The notes: generated from the letters alone by a model not told the origin. A stretch of DNA of 64,000 nucleotides from Elusimicrobiota bacterium (GCA_016218545.1 JACRDQ010000036.1:186001-250000); one strand, 5' to 3'; positions 1-9,369 are shown, counted from the stretch's first letter. Made by a program: numbers and translations.

Positions 1-41
1 GAACGCCGAGACCCCGGCCACCGCGTCGCGGCAAGAGGGCG

Positions 42-1091
42 TCACAGGCCGCCGGCCAGGCACCGGTCCGAGACCTCGAGCTCGAAGACCCGCGCCCCGG
101 CCTTCGCGGGCATGATGATGACCTCGTGGAGGTCGTCCGTGGGGTTGCGCACGAGGTCGTACATCCGCGGCTCATCGACCTCGACGTAGCTCTCGTCCTC
201 GTCGAAATGGATGTCCTTGCCCGCAGCCTCGGGCTTGATCCAGCGCTCGTCCTGGAGCACGTAGAACCGCTGGGCGGACCGGCCGGGGGCCAGGAGCGCG
301 GCGGCCGCGGCCCCGCGGTAGACGAAAGCGGCCTGGAAGGACCGGCCCCTGTTGTCCTTGACCATGCGCAGGGCCTCGGGCTCCACGGTCCAGGAGCCCT
401 GGAAGGCAGCCTCCCGCTCGCGGTTATTGATGAAGACCGCGCCCCGGCGCTGCATGAGGTCGTCGATCGCCATGGGTTTCCCCCGGGTCGAACCCATGTA
501 GATCGTCTCCGAGGCCTCCCCGCAGTCGACCAGGGGCGTGTCCTCGAGGAGCGCCAAGGTCCGGTCCGGCTTGTATCCCGCGCGGCCTGCGGCCTCGCGG
601 ATCTCGGTCTCGAACTCGGCGTAGCTCCCCTCACCGAGCCGGTCGAAGACGATCCGTCCCTTGTGGTCCACCAGATAGAGGGAAGGCCATCCCTCGACCC
701 GGTAGCCCTTCCAGAGGGAGCGGTCGGCGTCGATCACCATCGGGAACTGGATGCCCAGGCGCTTGACGGCCCTGCGCAGGATGAGGGGATCCTTCTGGAA
801 CTCGAACTCGGGGGTCTGGACCCCGACGATCATGAGGCCTTCGAGTGCGTAGCGGTCCCACCACTCCTTGAGCGCCGGCAGCGTCCTCAGGGACTGGAGG
901 CTGGCCAGGTTGACGAAAGCCACGAGCACGGCCTTGCGGCCCTTGAGGAGCTGCATGGTCAGGGGCCGGGCATTGACCCAGGCGCGGCCCGGAGCGAACT
1001 CGGGAGCCGGCGGCGTCAGCGGCCTGACCGCTCCCGCGGGAACGGCGGCGCAGAGGAGGACGGCGGCGAGGAAGACGGCGAGGCCCTTCAT
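42..1091 (-). CDS. Secreted thioredoxin/TlpA-like protein with DipZ-like C-terminal region
   Basis: Signal peptide; 'LRTLPALKEWWDRYALEGLMIVGVQTPEFEF' resembles the DipZ/TlpA fold; CxxC position reads FVNLASLQSLR; C-term 'YVEVDEPRMYDLV' DipZ-like. Confidence 0.7.
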   Translation of the reverse strand: MKGLAVFLAAVLLCAAVPAGAVRPLTPPAPEFAPGRAWVNARPLTMQLLKGRKAVLVAFVNLASLQSLRTLPALKEWWDRYALEGLMIVGVQTPEFEFQKDPLILRRAVKRLGIQFPMVIDADRSLWKGYRVEGWPSLYLVDHKGRIVFDRLGEGSYAEFETEIREAAGRAGYKPDRTLALLEDTPLVDCGEASETIYMGSTRGKPMAIDDLMQRRGAVFINNREREAAFQGSWTVEPEALRMVKDNRGRSFQAAFVYRGAAAAALLAPGRSAQRFYVLQDERWIKPEAAGKDIHFDEDESYVEVDEPRMYDLVRNPTDDLHEVIIMPAKAGARVFELEVSDRCLAGGL

Positions 1092-1104
1092 GCGGGAGGC
1101 CGGG

Positions 1105-1959
1105 TCACTTCCTCGGGCCCCGGAGCACGACCTCGGCCAGGAGACCGAGCTTCTCGGCCCGGGGAGCGGCCCCGGTCTTGTGATAGACCGCGATGAGGTT
1201 GCGCATCATCCGGACGATGGTCTCCCTCGCGGACACGGGGGTCAGGAATTCCGGCCGGAAATCGTACCCGGTGCGGGTCAGCATGCGCCGCACGTCCTGG
1301 GAGTTCATGAGCTTGCCGCGGTGGAAGGGGTCGATGAAGAAGGTCGACCCCCGCGTCTCGGTGAAGCCGACGAGGAAGTGGCCCGGGGTGCCGACCCCGT
1401 GGACCGGCAGGCCCAGACGCACGCCGAGGAGGAGGTAGAGCACGGACAGCGTCACCGGGATGCCCCGGCGGGACTCGATGACCCTGTGCAGGAAGCTGTT
1501 GTCCGGGTCGTAGTAGTCCTCCTCGTTGCCCGCGAACCCCAGGTCCTGGAAGAGCCGGATGTTGAGCTGCTGCATGGTCGAGTAGGCGTCCGGCTCCGGG
1601 GGCAGGACCTTGCGCACGTCGGCCGCCACCCGGTCGAGCCACTCGCGGTAGACCAGCGGGTTGATCTGGGGATAGGCGAAACGGCAGAGGAGGAAGGCCC
1701 CCTCCTCGAGGTCGGGCTCCGCGGAGGCCGCGAACTTCTCGAAGGAGTCCTTGAGCTTCTGGAAGCGCAGGTCGAGCTTGATCGACTCGATGACCCCGGC
1801 CACGCCCGCGGCGCAGCTCGTCCGGTACTCGTCGAGGAAGGGGAGCATGGGCTCGCCCACCTTGAGGATCTCGGAGCGGATGAGGTTGACGCTCGTCTCG
1901 TCGTCGTCGTCGAGCAGGGTCACGAGGCTGCGCATCTCGCTCTCGCTGAGGGTCTTCAT
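1105..1959 (-). CDS. SirB1-like transglutaminase-family protein
   Basis: 'NSFLHRVIESRRGIPVTLSVLYLLLGVRLGLPVHGVGTPGHFLVGF' matches SirB1/transglutaminase-like family. Confidence 0.8.
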   Translation of the reverse strand: MKTLSESEMRSLVTLLDDDDETSVNLIRSEILKVGEPMLPFLDEYRTSCAAGVAGVIESIKLDLRFQKLKDSFEKFAASAEPDLEEGAFLLCRFAYPQINPLVYREWLDRVAADVRKVLPPEPDAYSTMQQLNIRLFQDLGFAGNEEDYYDPDNSFLHRVIESRRGIPVTLSVLYLLLGVRLGLPVHGVGTPGHFLVGFTETRGSTFFIDPFHRGKLMNSQDVRRMLTRTGYDFRPEFLTPVSARETIVRMMRNLIAVYHKTGAAPRAEKLGLLAEVVLRGPRK

Positions 1960-2082
1960 GACCCCTCTAGTTTAGCCCTTCGAGCCTGGGATTTCAAGAC
2001 GAGGTAGGGCCCGACTACGCTATAATCTCTTGAGCATCAGGAATGGCAGTCTCCAAGAATTATCCCAGCCCCCACGCTGCTC

Positions 2083-2101
2083 GCCTCCGCGCGGGGGAGG
2101 C
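2083..2101 (+). promoter_or_regulatory. Hairpin sequestering the Shine-Dalgarno of the XdhC-MocA gene
   Basis: GCCTCC (2083-2088) pairs with GGAGGC (2096-2101); the purine-rich SD lies in the right arm, 10 nt before ATG 2111. Confidence 0.4.
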
Positions 2102-2110
2102 AAGTGACAT

Positions 2111-3850
2111 ATGAACGGCATCCGACCGAAGGAGATCCTGGACCTCCTCCACGTCCTCGAGCAGGACGCCGGAGGGGACGCCGGGCCGGACCAGGGCCAG
2201 GGACTGGTCCTGGCCACCGCCGTCTCCCTCAACGGCTCCGTCTACACCCGCGCCGGGGCCATGGGCCTCTTCGTCCCGGAATCCGCGGTCCCCGGGACCA
2301 TCTCCGCCAAGAGCCTGCAGGGCGGGCTCTACGAGAGCATCGAGGAAGCCGCGGCCGAGAACAAGCCCTTGTTGGCGCGCCTGAGGATCGAGGAGGACGA
2401 CCCCATCCTGGGTCTGGGCTTCCTCTGCGCCGGCACCCTCGAGGTCTTCTTCGAGCCCGTGGACGACTCCCTGCGCAGCCACCTGCGCCGGGTCCGGGAC
2501 GCCGTGCTCGACGCCGAGGGCATCGTCTGCAGCCTCGAGATCGAGGGGCCCGAGGCCGGACGCCGCGCCATCTACAGGATCGACGACCCGGCCGCCAAGG
2601 CAGGCTCGGGCGCCAAGGGCCGCGCCGCGCAGGAGGCTTCCGCGGCCAGGGACTGCTACAAGGAAGCGACCCCCGAGCTCATCGAGGACGCCTCGGGCGG
2701 GACCCTGCGCAGGGTCTTCCTCTGCCCGGTCCGGCCCGTGGGCAAGACCGTGATCTTCGGGTCGGGCCCGGAGGCGGCCTTCCTCGCGGCCCGTCTGCTG
2801 GAGGTGGGCTTCACCGTGTTCGTGGCCGACCCCAGGCCCGGCCGCCTGCGCAACATCAACTGGGACCGCAGCCGGGCCGTGCTCATCGAGGGAGGCTGGG
2901 AGGTGGCCGCCGACGCGGTCCGCCCCGACGAGGAGACCGCGGTCGTGGTCATGACCCACAGCATGGCCGAGGACCGGGCCGCCCTGAAGGGCGCCTTCGC
3001 CAGCCCCGTGGGCTATATCGGGCTGACGGGCTCGCAGAAGAGGACCCGCGACATCTTCGCGGGCCTGGAGATCGCCGGGGCCCGGCCGCGTCCCGGCACG
3101 ATGTACGCCCCGGCCGGGCTGGACATCGGCGCCGAGACCCCCGAGGAGACGGCCCTGGGCATCGCCGCCGAGATCATGGCCTGGCGCTCGGGCCGCAAGG
3201 GCGGCAGGCTCAGCCACAAGCCCCGCGCCGCGAGCGAGCACGCGGGGCACCGGGTCCCCGGGCTCGTCCTGGCCGCGGGCGGGGGCCGGCGCTTCGGAGG
3301 GGAGCACAAGCTCTCCGCGGACGTCCTCGGCAAGCCGGTGCTCCGGCACGTGGTCGAGAACGCCCTGGCCTCGAAACTCGACCCGGTCATCGTGGTGCTC
3401 GGCGCCGAGGCGGGCGCGGCCCTCAAGCTCATCGCGGGCATCGAGGACCCTCGCCTGCGCGTGGTCTTCAACCCGGGGTGGCAGTCCGGCAAGGCCTCGT
3501 CCTTCAAGGTCGGCCTGCGCGAGACACCGGCCGGGGCCCCGGGCGTCGTCGCCCTGCTGGGAGACATGCCCATGGTCAAGCCCTGGCTCATCGACCGCGT
3601 GCTCTCCGAGTTCGAGCTCTCCGGCAAGCTCGTGTTCCCGGTCTTCCCCGGCCCCGAAGGGCCTCAGCGCGGCTACCCCACGGCCTTCCCGCGGGAGCTC
3701 GTCGACGAGATCCAGTCGCTCACCGCGGACGAGACCACGGCCGAGGCCGTGCGCCTGCACTGGGCGGAAGCCCTGCAGATCCCCCTCGACGACGCCTCCA
3801 CCCAGCTCGACATCGACAAGCCCGAAGACCTGGAGTTGCTGACCCATTGA
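2111..3850 (+). CDS. XdhC/CoxI-family protein fused to MobA/MocA-like nucleotidyltransferase
   Basis: XdhC-type N-terminal and Rossmann domains, then 'VPGLVLAAGGGRRFGGEHKL' NTP-transferase signature. Confidence 0.85.
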   Translation: MNGIRPKEILDLLHVLEQDAGGDAGPDQGQGLVLATAVSLNGSVYTRAGAMGLFVPESAVPGTISAKSLQGGLYESIEEAAAENKPLLARLRIEEDDPILGLGFLCAGTLEVFFEPVDDSLRSHLRRVRDAVLDAEGIVCSLEIEGPEAGRRAIYRIDDPAAKAGSGAKGRAAQEASAARDCYKEATPELIEDASGGTLRRVFLCPVRPVGKTVIFGSGPEAAFLAARLLEVGFTVFVADPRPGRLRNINWDRSRAVLIEGGWEVAADAVRPDEETAVVVMTHSMAEDRAALKGAFASPVGYIGLTGSQKRTRDIFAGLEIAGARPRPGTMYAPAGLDIGAETPEETALGIAAEIMAWRSGRKGGRLSHKPRAASEHAGHRVPGLVLAAGGGRRFGGEHKLSADVLGKPVLRHVVENALASKLDPVIVVLGAEAGAALKLIAGIEDPRLRVVFNPGWQSGKASSFKVGLRETPAGAPGVVALLGDMPMVKPWLIDRVLSEFELSGKLVFPVFPGPEGPQRGYPTAFPRELVDEIQSLTADETTAEAVRLHWAEALQIPLDDASTQLDIDKPEDLELLTH

Positions 3851-3866
3851 TGGTAGAATCTCGACG

Positions 3867-4382
3867 ATGCTGACCGAACATGAGAAGTCCATGCTGATGG
3901 TGGGGCTGGTCAACCGCTACATGACCCCCTTCGCGGCCCTCCTCGTCCTGAGCGCCGCCTTCCTGAGCGCCGCCCCGCACCGGGCCTCCTCCGCGGCCGT
4001 GGCCCTGCTCGTCGTGATTTCCACGCTCAACTACGCCAGCCGAGGCTTCGTGGCGCGCTACCCGGAGAGGGCCGCGGCCATCCGCCACAGCCGCGTGGTC
4101 GTCAACTACGTCTTCGACCTCACCCTTCTGTGGATCTTCCTCCCCTACTGGCCTTCCATCTGGATGCTCTTCCTGCTCACGGTCATCGCCGTGGGCGCCT
4201 ACGAGGACAAGAAAGCCCTCGTCCAGCACGCTGCCCTGCTGACCGTGATGCTCTGCCTCGTCACCTGGGGACTGGGCATGCGCTCTCTGCCCGAGCTGGG
4301 CGAGACCGCCGTTCGGGTCGCCGCCCTCTGGTTCGCCGGCCTCTTCACCAACCGGCTCGTCGCCTCTCTTCAGGCCCCATGA
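3867..4382 (+). CDS. Integral membrane protein, unknown function
   Basis: Multiple hydrophobic segments; TAGAAT 7 nt before ATG. Confidence 0.65.
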   Translation: MLTEHEKSMLMVGLVNRYMTPFAALLVLSAAFLSAAPHRASSAAVALLVVISTLNYASRGFVARYPERAAAIRHSRVVVNYVFDLTLLWIFLPYWPSIWMLFLLTVIAVGAYEDKKALVQHAALLTVMLCLVTWGLGMRSLPELGETAVRVAALWFAGLFTNRLVASLQAP

Positions 4383-4849
4383 CCAACGACGGCAAGTCCG
4401 GCGTCATCGAGGCCAGACCCGTCGTCGACAAGGAGATCGAGTGGCTCCAGCAGGGCATGCGCAACGTGGGCTTCTTCTCCAAGCTCGGCCGCAGCCAGCT
4501 CACCGAGGTCCTGCCCTACATGCTCCTGATCCAATACGCGGAGGGCTCGGTCATCTGCTCGGAAGGCGAGGCCGGCGACGCCATGTACCTCATCTACCGC
4601 GGCAAGGTGGTCATCACCAAGAAGGATTGGAAGGACCCGGTCGCGGTCCTGGAGGACGGGGACTTCGTGGGCGAGATGGCGCTCCTTTTCGGCGAGCCCC
4701 GCTCAGCCACGGTCACGACCGCGTGCCTCACCGAGGTCTTCTGCCTGGCGGCCGAGGACTTCAAGCGCATCGTGGATCGCAGCCCGGACATGACGCGCAC
4801 CTTGAGACGCCTGGCTGAGGCCCGCCGCTCTCAGCTCGCCAAGTCCTAG
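4379..4849 (+). CDS. Stand-alone cyclic-nucleotide-binding domain protein
   Basis: 'GSVICSEGEAGDAMYLIYRGKVVI...GDFVGEMALLFGEPRSATVTT' CNB fold; ATGA overlap with upstream stop; no HTH. Confidence 0.85.
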   Translation: MTNDGKSGVIEARPVVDKEIEWLQQGMRNVGFFSKLGRSQLTEVLPYMLLIQYAEGSVICSEGEAGDAMYLIYRGKVVITKKDWKDPVAVLEDGDFVGEMALLFGEPRSATVTTACLTEVFCLAAEDFKRIVDRSPDMTRTLRRLAEARRSQLAKS

Positions 4850-5982
4850 AGCGACGGCAACTCGACGACGAAGCGGCTCCCGCGGGGAGCGGCGTCCTCC
4901 ACCCGGATCCTCCCCTTGAGGGCCTCGCACGCCATGCGGCAGAAGGCCAGGCCGATGCCCGAGCCCGGCACGCCCGCGGAGGCGCGGTGGTACTTCTTGA
5001 AGATGGCCTCCTTCTCGGAGGCCGGGATGCCGGTCCCGGCGTCGGTCACCTCCAGCCGCAGTCCGGTCCCGGAAGCGGCGACCCGGACCGAGACCGCGGC
5101 CCCCGCGGGGGAGAACTTCAGGGCGTTGGAGAGCAGGTTGGCCAGGATACGGAAGAGGAGCGTCTGGTCGCTCACCAGACGGACGGCGGCTGCGGGTGGG
5201 ACGAAGTCGAGGGCCACGCGCTTGATCTCGAACTGCGGGCCGAACATCTTCTGCAGCCGCTGGACGAGGCCCGGGTAGTCCAGGGCGCGGGCCTCGACCT
5301 TGACCGTGCCCGCTCCCAGGTCGAGGAGGCCCGCGATCATCACCAGGGCGTACTCGAGGGAGTTCTCCGCGCTCTTGAGATAGCGCGCGTAGGCGGGGTC
5401 CGTGACGAACCCGCGCGTGGTGATCATGTCCAGGGTGAGCTTGACCGTGCCCAAGGGAGCGCTCAAGTCGTGGACCACCATGTCCATGATGTCCTGGCGC
5501 ACGCGGTCGTGCAGGCGGCTCTTGAGGAGCTCCTCCGAGAGCGCGGCCTGCCTGGCCTGGATGGCCAGGTGGGCCTGGACCCGGGCCACGAGCTCCTGGA
5601 TGAGGAAAGGCTTGGTCACGTAGTCCTGCGCCCCGGCCGAGAAGCCCTTGAGCCTGCTGGTGACGTCCCCGCGGGAGGTGAGGAAGATGACCGGGATGGC
5701 GGAGCAGCCCGCCTCGCGGCGCAGGGCCTCGCAGACCGAGTAGCCCTCGCCGTCCGGCAGGTTGACGTCGAGGAGCGCGATGTCGGGCTTGGCGGCCTTG
5801 ACCGCCTCGAGCGTGCCCGCGCACGTTTCCCGGTGCACGAGCTGCCAGCCCTGCATCTCGACCGCGTCCTGGACCAGGGCAGCGATCGTAGGGTCGTCCT
5901 CGAGCATGAAGATGACGACCTTGCGCTGGCCGACGGCCTGGGGACCTGATTTGGGCTGGGGAGCGACCGGCTCCATGGCCAT
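4846..5982 (-). CDS. Response-regulator receiver domain fused to histidine kinase
   Basis: N-term REC 'FMLEDDPTIAALV...IALLDVNLPDGEG'; HisKA 'DMVVHDLSAPLGTVKLTLD'; HATPase 'GTGIPASEKEAIF'. Leaderless signature suggests start at 5976. Confidence 0.85.
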   Translation of the reverse strand: MAMEPVAPQPKSGPQAVGQRKVVIFMLEDDPTIAALVQDAVEMQGWQLVHRETCAGTLEAVKAAKPDIALLDVNLPDGEGYSVCEALRREAGCSAIPVIFLTSRGDVTSRLKGFSAGAQDYVTKPFLIQELVARVQAHLAIQARQAALSEELLKSRLHDRVRQDIMDMVVHDLSAPLGTVKLTLDMITTRGFVTDPAYARYLKSAENSLEYALVMIAGLLDLGAGTVKVEARALDYPGLVQRLQKMFGPQFEIKRVALDFVPPAAAVRLVSDQTLLFRILANLLSNALKFSPAGAAVSVRVAASGTGLRLEVTDAGTGIPASEKEAIFKKYHRASAGVPGSGIGLAFCRMACEALKGRIRVEDAAPRGSRFVVELPSL

Positions 5983-6005
5983 ATCATAGCACTCCTACGC
6001 TTCAG

Positions 6006-6050
6006 CAGTAACGCAACAGCTGGTGTCTGACACCGGCTGTTGCATTGCTG
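6006..6050. repeat. Imperfect palindromic repeat, copy 1 (core CTGGTGTCTGACACCGG)
   Basis: CAGTAACGCAACAGCTGGTGTC T GACACCGGCTGTTGCATTGCTG centred on 6028; same family as 24042-24088. Confidence 0.8.
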
Positions 6051-6137
6051 GGCCTAAGCGGGATGGGTCCAAAGTCGGGCAGGATTTGGGCCTTTCTGCT
6101 CTCATGGCCGGGTTCCCACCTGAGATATGATGTCTCC

Positions 6138-7655
6138 ATGAGAATCCCCTCTCTCGGCCGCCGCTCCATCCTCCTTCTCCTGGCTTCCCTCCTCCCCGTG
6201 TCAGCCATGGGCCAGACCATGAGCGCTCCCGTCGCCCGCCAGGCCGTGCCTGGCGCGGCCATCGGCAGCGTAGGCGCCATCCCGACCGATTTTCTGGGGT
6301 CGTTCTCCACCCTCCTCGACCAGACCGCCCTGCGCCTGGGCTCCGCGCTCCCGGGCGTCAGCGTCCCTTCCATCGAGCCCCAGGGAGCGGCGCCTGAGTC
6401 CCTGCCCCAGACCGCCATCCCCGACCTCGGGCCCGCTGCGGCCGAATTCCTCGCCCATGCGTCCCTGAGCGGGACCGTGGGATCGGCTCCCACGGTGGAG
6501 AACCAGGCGGCCGCGGCCCTCGCCCAGGCCCTCGCTGACCCGGCCGCGCGCCAGAGCGTGGCCGCAGCGCTCCGAGCCAAGGGCGGGCTCCAGGGCGCGG
6601 AGATCGCCTCCAGGCTCGAGTCCCTGGGCCAGGCGGCCCGCGTCAATCCCTATCTCCAGCAGCTCGGCTCCGATCTCTCAGCCTCCGGCGTCGCGGCCCT
6701 CTTCGACGGCTCGGCCCAGGCCGGCAGCCGGCTCTCCACGCCCGAGGACTTCGCCGAGTACGCGGCCCGCAGGTTCATGGGCGGGCGCCTCCTGCCCGGC
6801 GGCAAGGCGGCCGTGGTCTACTCCCGCAGCAGGAGCGGGCTCTCCCCCGAGGCGGTCCCCGACGACCGGGAGATGCACGACGAGATGGCCCTCTCGCCCC
6901 TCAGCAACGAGGAACGCGAGAAGGTCGTCATCGAGCTCTTCCGCCAGGCCGGAGCCAAGGCGGACGACATCCAGCTCCAGGACGCGGGCTACGGCAGCCA
7001 CAACGTCTACGTGGTCAAGAAGGGCCGCACGGACCGCGTGGTGGTCCTGGGGGCGCACCACGACAAGGCCGACGTGGGACACGGCACCATCGACAACTGG
7101 ACCGGCGCCACCATGGTCCCCAACCTCTACCAGGCCCTGCGGGACGTGGACACCGAGGCCACCCTGGTCTTCGCGGTCTTCGCGCGCGAGGAGGACGGAC
7201 TCATCGGCTCGAGCAAGTACGTACGCTCCCTCGACTCGCAGCAGAGGGCCAAGGTCGACACCATGATCAACATGGACACCCTGGCCGTGGACGGCACCTA
7301 CCTCTGGAAGAACAACTCGGACAAGTCCATCCTCAAGCGCATGGTCGAGGTGGCCAAGAAGGCGGCCCTGGCCGTTTCCGAGGTCTCCTTCTGGGGCGGG
7401 GACGCGGACTCCAGCTCTTTCCGGAAGGTCGGCATCCCGGCCGTGACCGTGTTCGGCGTCTCGCCCGACATCATCTTCGACATCGTGCACTCGGAGAACG
7501 ACAACATGTCCGCCTTCTCCCTGCCGCACTACAAGAACGCCTACCAGCTCGTGCTCGAGACCTTGAAGGACCTCGACAAGACCCCGCTCGGCAAGGTGGG
7601 CAGGATCGCAGTCGAGCTGGCCCGGTCCGTGCTGGCGTTCGTGACGGGAAGGTAG
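6138..7655 (+). CDS. Secreted M28-family metallopeptidase
   Basis: 'VVVLGAHHDKADVGHGTIDNWTGATMVPNLYQAL', 'FAREEDGLIGSSKYV'; signal peptide from ATG 6138; TATGAT 6 nt upstream. Confidence 0.85.
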   Translation: MRIPSLGRRSILLLLASLLPVSAMGQTMSAPVARQAVPGAAIGSVGAIPTDFLGSFSTLLDQTALRLGSALPGVSVPSIEPQGAAPESLPQTAIPDLGPAAAEFLAHASLSGTVGSAPTVENQAAAALAQALADPAARQSVAAALRAKGGLQGAEIASRLESLGQAARVNPYLQQLGSDLSASGVAALFDGSAQAGSRLSTPEDFAEYAARRFMGGRLLPGGKAAVVYSRSRSGLSPEAVPDDREMHDEMALSPLSNEEREKVVIELFRQAGAKADDIQLQDAGYGSHNVYVVKKGRTDRVVVLGAHHDKADVGHGTIDNWTGATMVPNLYQALRDVDTEATLVFAVFAREEDGLIGSSKYVRSLDSQQRAKVDTMINMDTLAVDGTYLWKNNSDKSILKRMVEVAKKAALAVSEVSFWGGDADSSSFRKVGIPAVTVFGVSPDIIFDIVHSENDNMSAFSLPHYKNAYQLVLETLKDLDKTPLGKVGRIAVELARSVLAFVTGR

Positions 7656-7668
7656 GCCCGGGAACGGC

Positions 7669-9222
7669 TCAGGCCTTGCTCTTGTTCGTCTTGCGGCGGG
7701 CCATGACCGGCATATAGGGCACGGGGTCGACCCTCACGCCCGTCAGTTCCTCGTAGTAGCCGAAGACCTTGACCACGTAGCCCTTAGTCTCACCGTAGTT
7801 GGGGATGCGCTCCCCCACCACTCCCTCGCCCGCGTTGTAGGCCGCCACGGCCAGGACCTGGTTGCCCTTGTAGAGCTCGAGCAGGTACTTGAGGTGCCGC
7901 GTGGCTCCGTCGATGGCCTGGGCCGGGCTGCGCGGATCCACCCTGAGCATCTTCGCGGTCCCGGGCATGATCTGCATGAGGCCGATGGCTCCCGCGTGGG
8001 AGACCAGCATCGGGTCTCCCCAGGGGTTCTCCGAGCGCATGATGGCCTCGATGAGCCAGGGGTCCACCCCGTGCTTCTTGGCCTTCAGGTGGATCGTCTT
8101 GCGGTACTTGGCGATCTGGTCCCTGGGCCGCACCAGGCCCGTGGGCGGCAGGATCTGCTCGACCTTCTCGCGGATCTTCTCTGCGGCCTCCTCGCGGACC
8201 CTGCGCAAGTTCGGAGAGGAAGGCGCCTTCACGGGCTTCACCGCGGGCTTGGGATCCTTGTCGCGCAGGGCGCGCTCATAGGCGGCCAGGAAATACTTCA
8301 CTTCAGGGTCGTTCGGGATGCCGCCGCTCCTGATGACCGCGCGCGCGCCCAGCTGATAGGCCGCCAGAGCCCGATGGATGTCCCCGCGGAACTGCTCCAG
8401 GAGCTCCGCCAGGAGCCTGGCTCCCACCCTGATGTTGGCCCGGGCGTCGGTGAGGTCTGCGTCCTTCATCCCCACGGCCGAGGCCGCGTTCCTGGTGATG
8501 AGCATGACCCCGTACGCGCCTCCGCTCCTGCGGTTCTCCCTGGCCTCGAACCCGCCCTTGGCATCCACCACGGCGCGCAGGACCGCCGGGGCAAGCCCCG
8601 CTTCCTTGGCTTCCTCTGCGATGATCGCCTCGTAGCGGTGCAGGGCGGGAGACGGAGGCTCCGCGGTCTTCTCCTTGACCACGGGAGTGAAGACGATGTC
8701 CGGCGTCTCGGCGGTCAGGCCCGGCCTCTTGAAACTGTACGCCTCGACCGGCGTGAGGCTCAGGTTGGCGGCAGCCAGGCTGCCGTCGTAGAAGCCCCCG
8801 AACGCCCCGAGCTTGAGGGTCTCGGCCGGCCTGGCCGTGAAGCTCCTGCCGTCAGGGAGCTTCACCCTCGAAACCTCGGCCGCGACCTTGCCGGCCCCGG
8901 CTCCGGCCGCCTCGTGCGACTCGGTGAAGGATATCCTCTCCGACCACAGGCCCTTCAAGGTGACGATGATCTTGGCGAGGTCCTCCTTGGGAAGGGACGA
9001 GGACCAATGCTCCGCCGAATAGTCCAGGGACTTGGCGCCCTTCTTCCCAGAGACCTGCGCCTTCTTGTGCTCAGGCCCCAGGATCGTCCTGATGAGTATC
9101 TCCGAGGCATTGAGCCTGGACTGCGATTGGGCCGTGCTTTCCTCAGGAAGGTCGATGCGGACCCCCACGCCTGCCTCGGCAGGCGAAAGGAGGAACAGAA
9201 CGACGAACGCTAGAGGGGTCAT
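7669..9222 (-). CDS. Lytic transglycosylase with two SLT-like domains, first apparently degenerate
   Basis: C-term 'IEAIMRSENPWGDPMLVSHAGAIGLMQIMPGTAKML' intact; upstream 'LRAVVDAKGGFEARENRRSGGAYGVMLITRNAASAVG' lacks the Glu. Confidence 0.85.
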   Translation of the reverse strand: MTPLAFVVLFLLSPAEAGVGVRIDLPEESTAQSQSRLNASEILIRTILGPEHKKAQVSGKKGAKSLDYSAEHWSSSLPKEDLAKIIVTLKGLWSERISFTESHEAAGAGAGKVAAEVSRVKLPDGRSFTARPAETLKLGAFGGFYDGSLAAANLSLTPVEAYSFKRPGLTAETPDIVFTPVVKEKTAEPPSPALHRYEAIIAEEAKEAGLAPAVLRAVVDAKGGFEARENRRSGGAYGVMLITRNAASAVGMKDADLTDARANIRVGARLLAELLEQFRGDIHRALAAYQLGARAVIRSGGIPNDPEVKYFLAAYERALRDKDPKPAVKPVKAPSSPNLRRVREEAAEKIREKVEQILPPTGLVRPRDQIAKYRKTIHLKAKKHGVDPWLIEAIMRSENPWGDPMLVSHAGAIGLMQIMPGTAKMLRVDPRSPAQAIDGATRHLKYLLELYKGNQVLAVAAYNAGEGVVGERIPNYGETKGYVVKVFGYYEELTGVRVDPVPYMPVMARRKTNKSKA

Positions 9223-9369
9223 GCGTTGCCGCCTTCCCCCCAAGTATATACGCCGAACCCATTTTCCGCCAGACCTATTTTCAAAGGTCCTGCGGGCCTT
9301 CCTGAATCAGTCCTCGCTGGCTTTTCCATGCTATGATTCCATCTGACGACCGGCTGGGAGGGACCCGCC

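Noticed and set aside
2021-2110. Calling the leader a Moco riboswitch
   Set aside because: I cannot match it to the known motif; only an SD-masking stem is visible.
2060-3913. 617-aa minus-strand ORF
   Set aside because: Antisense shadow of the XdhC-MocA gene.
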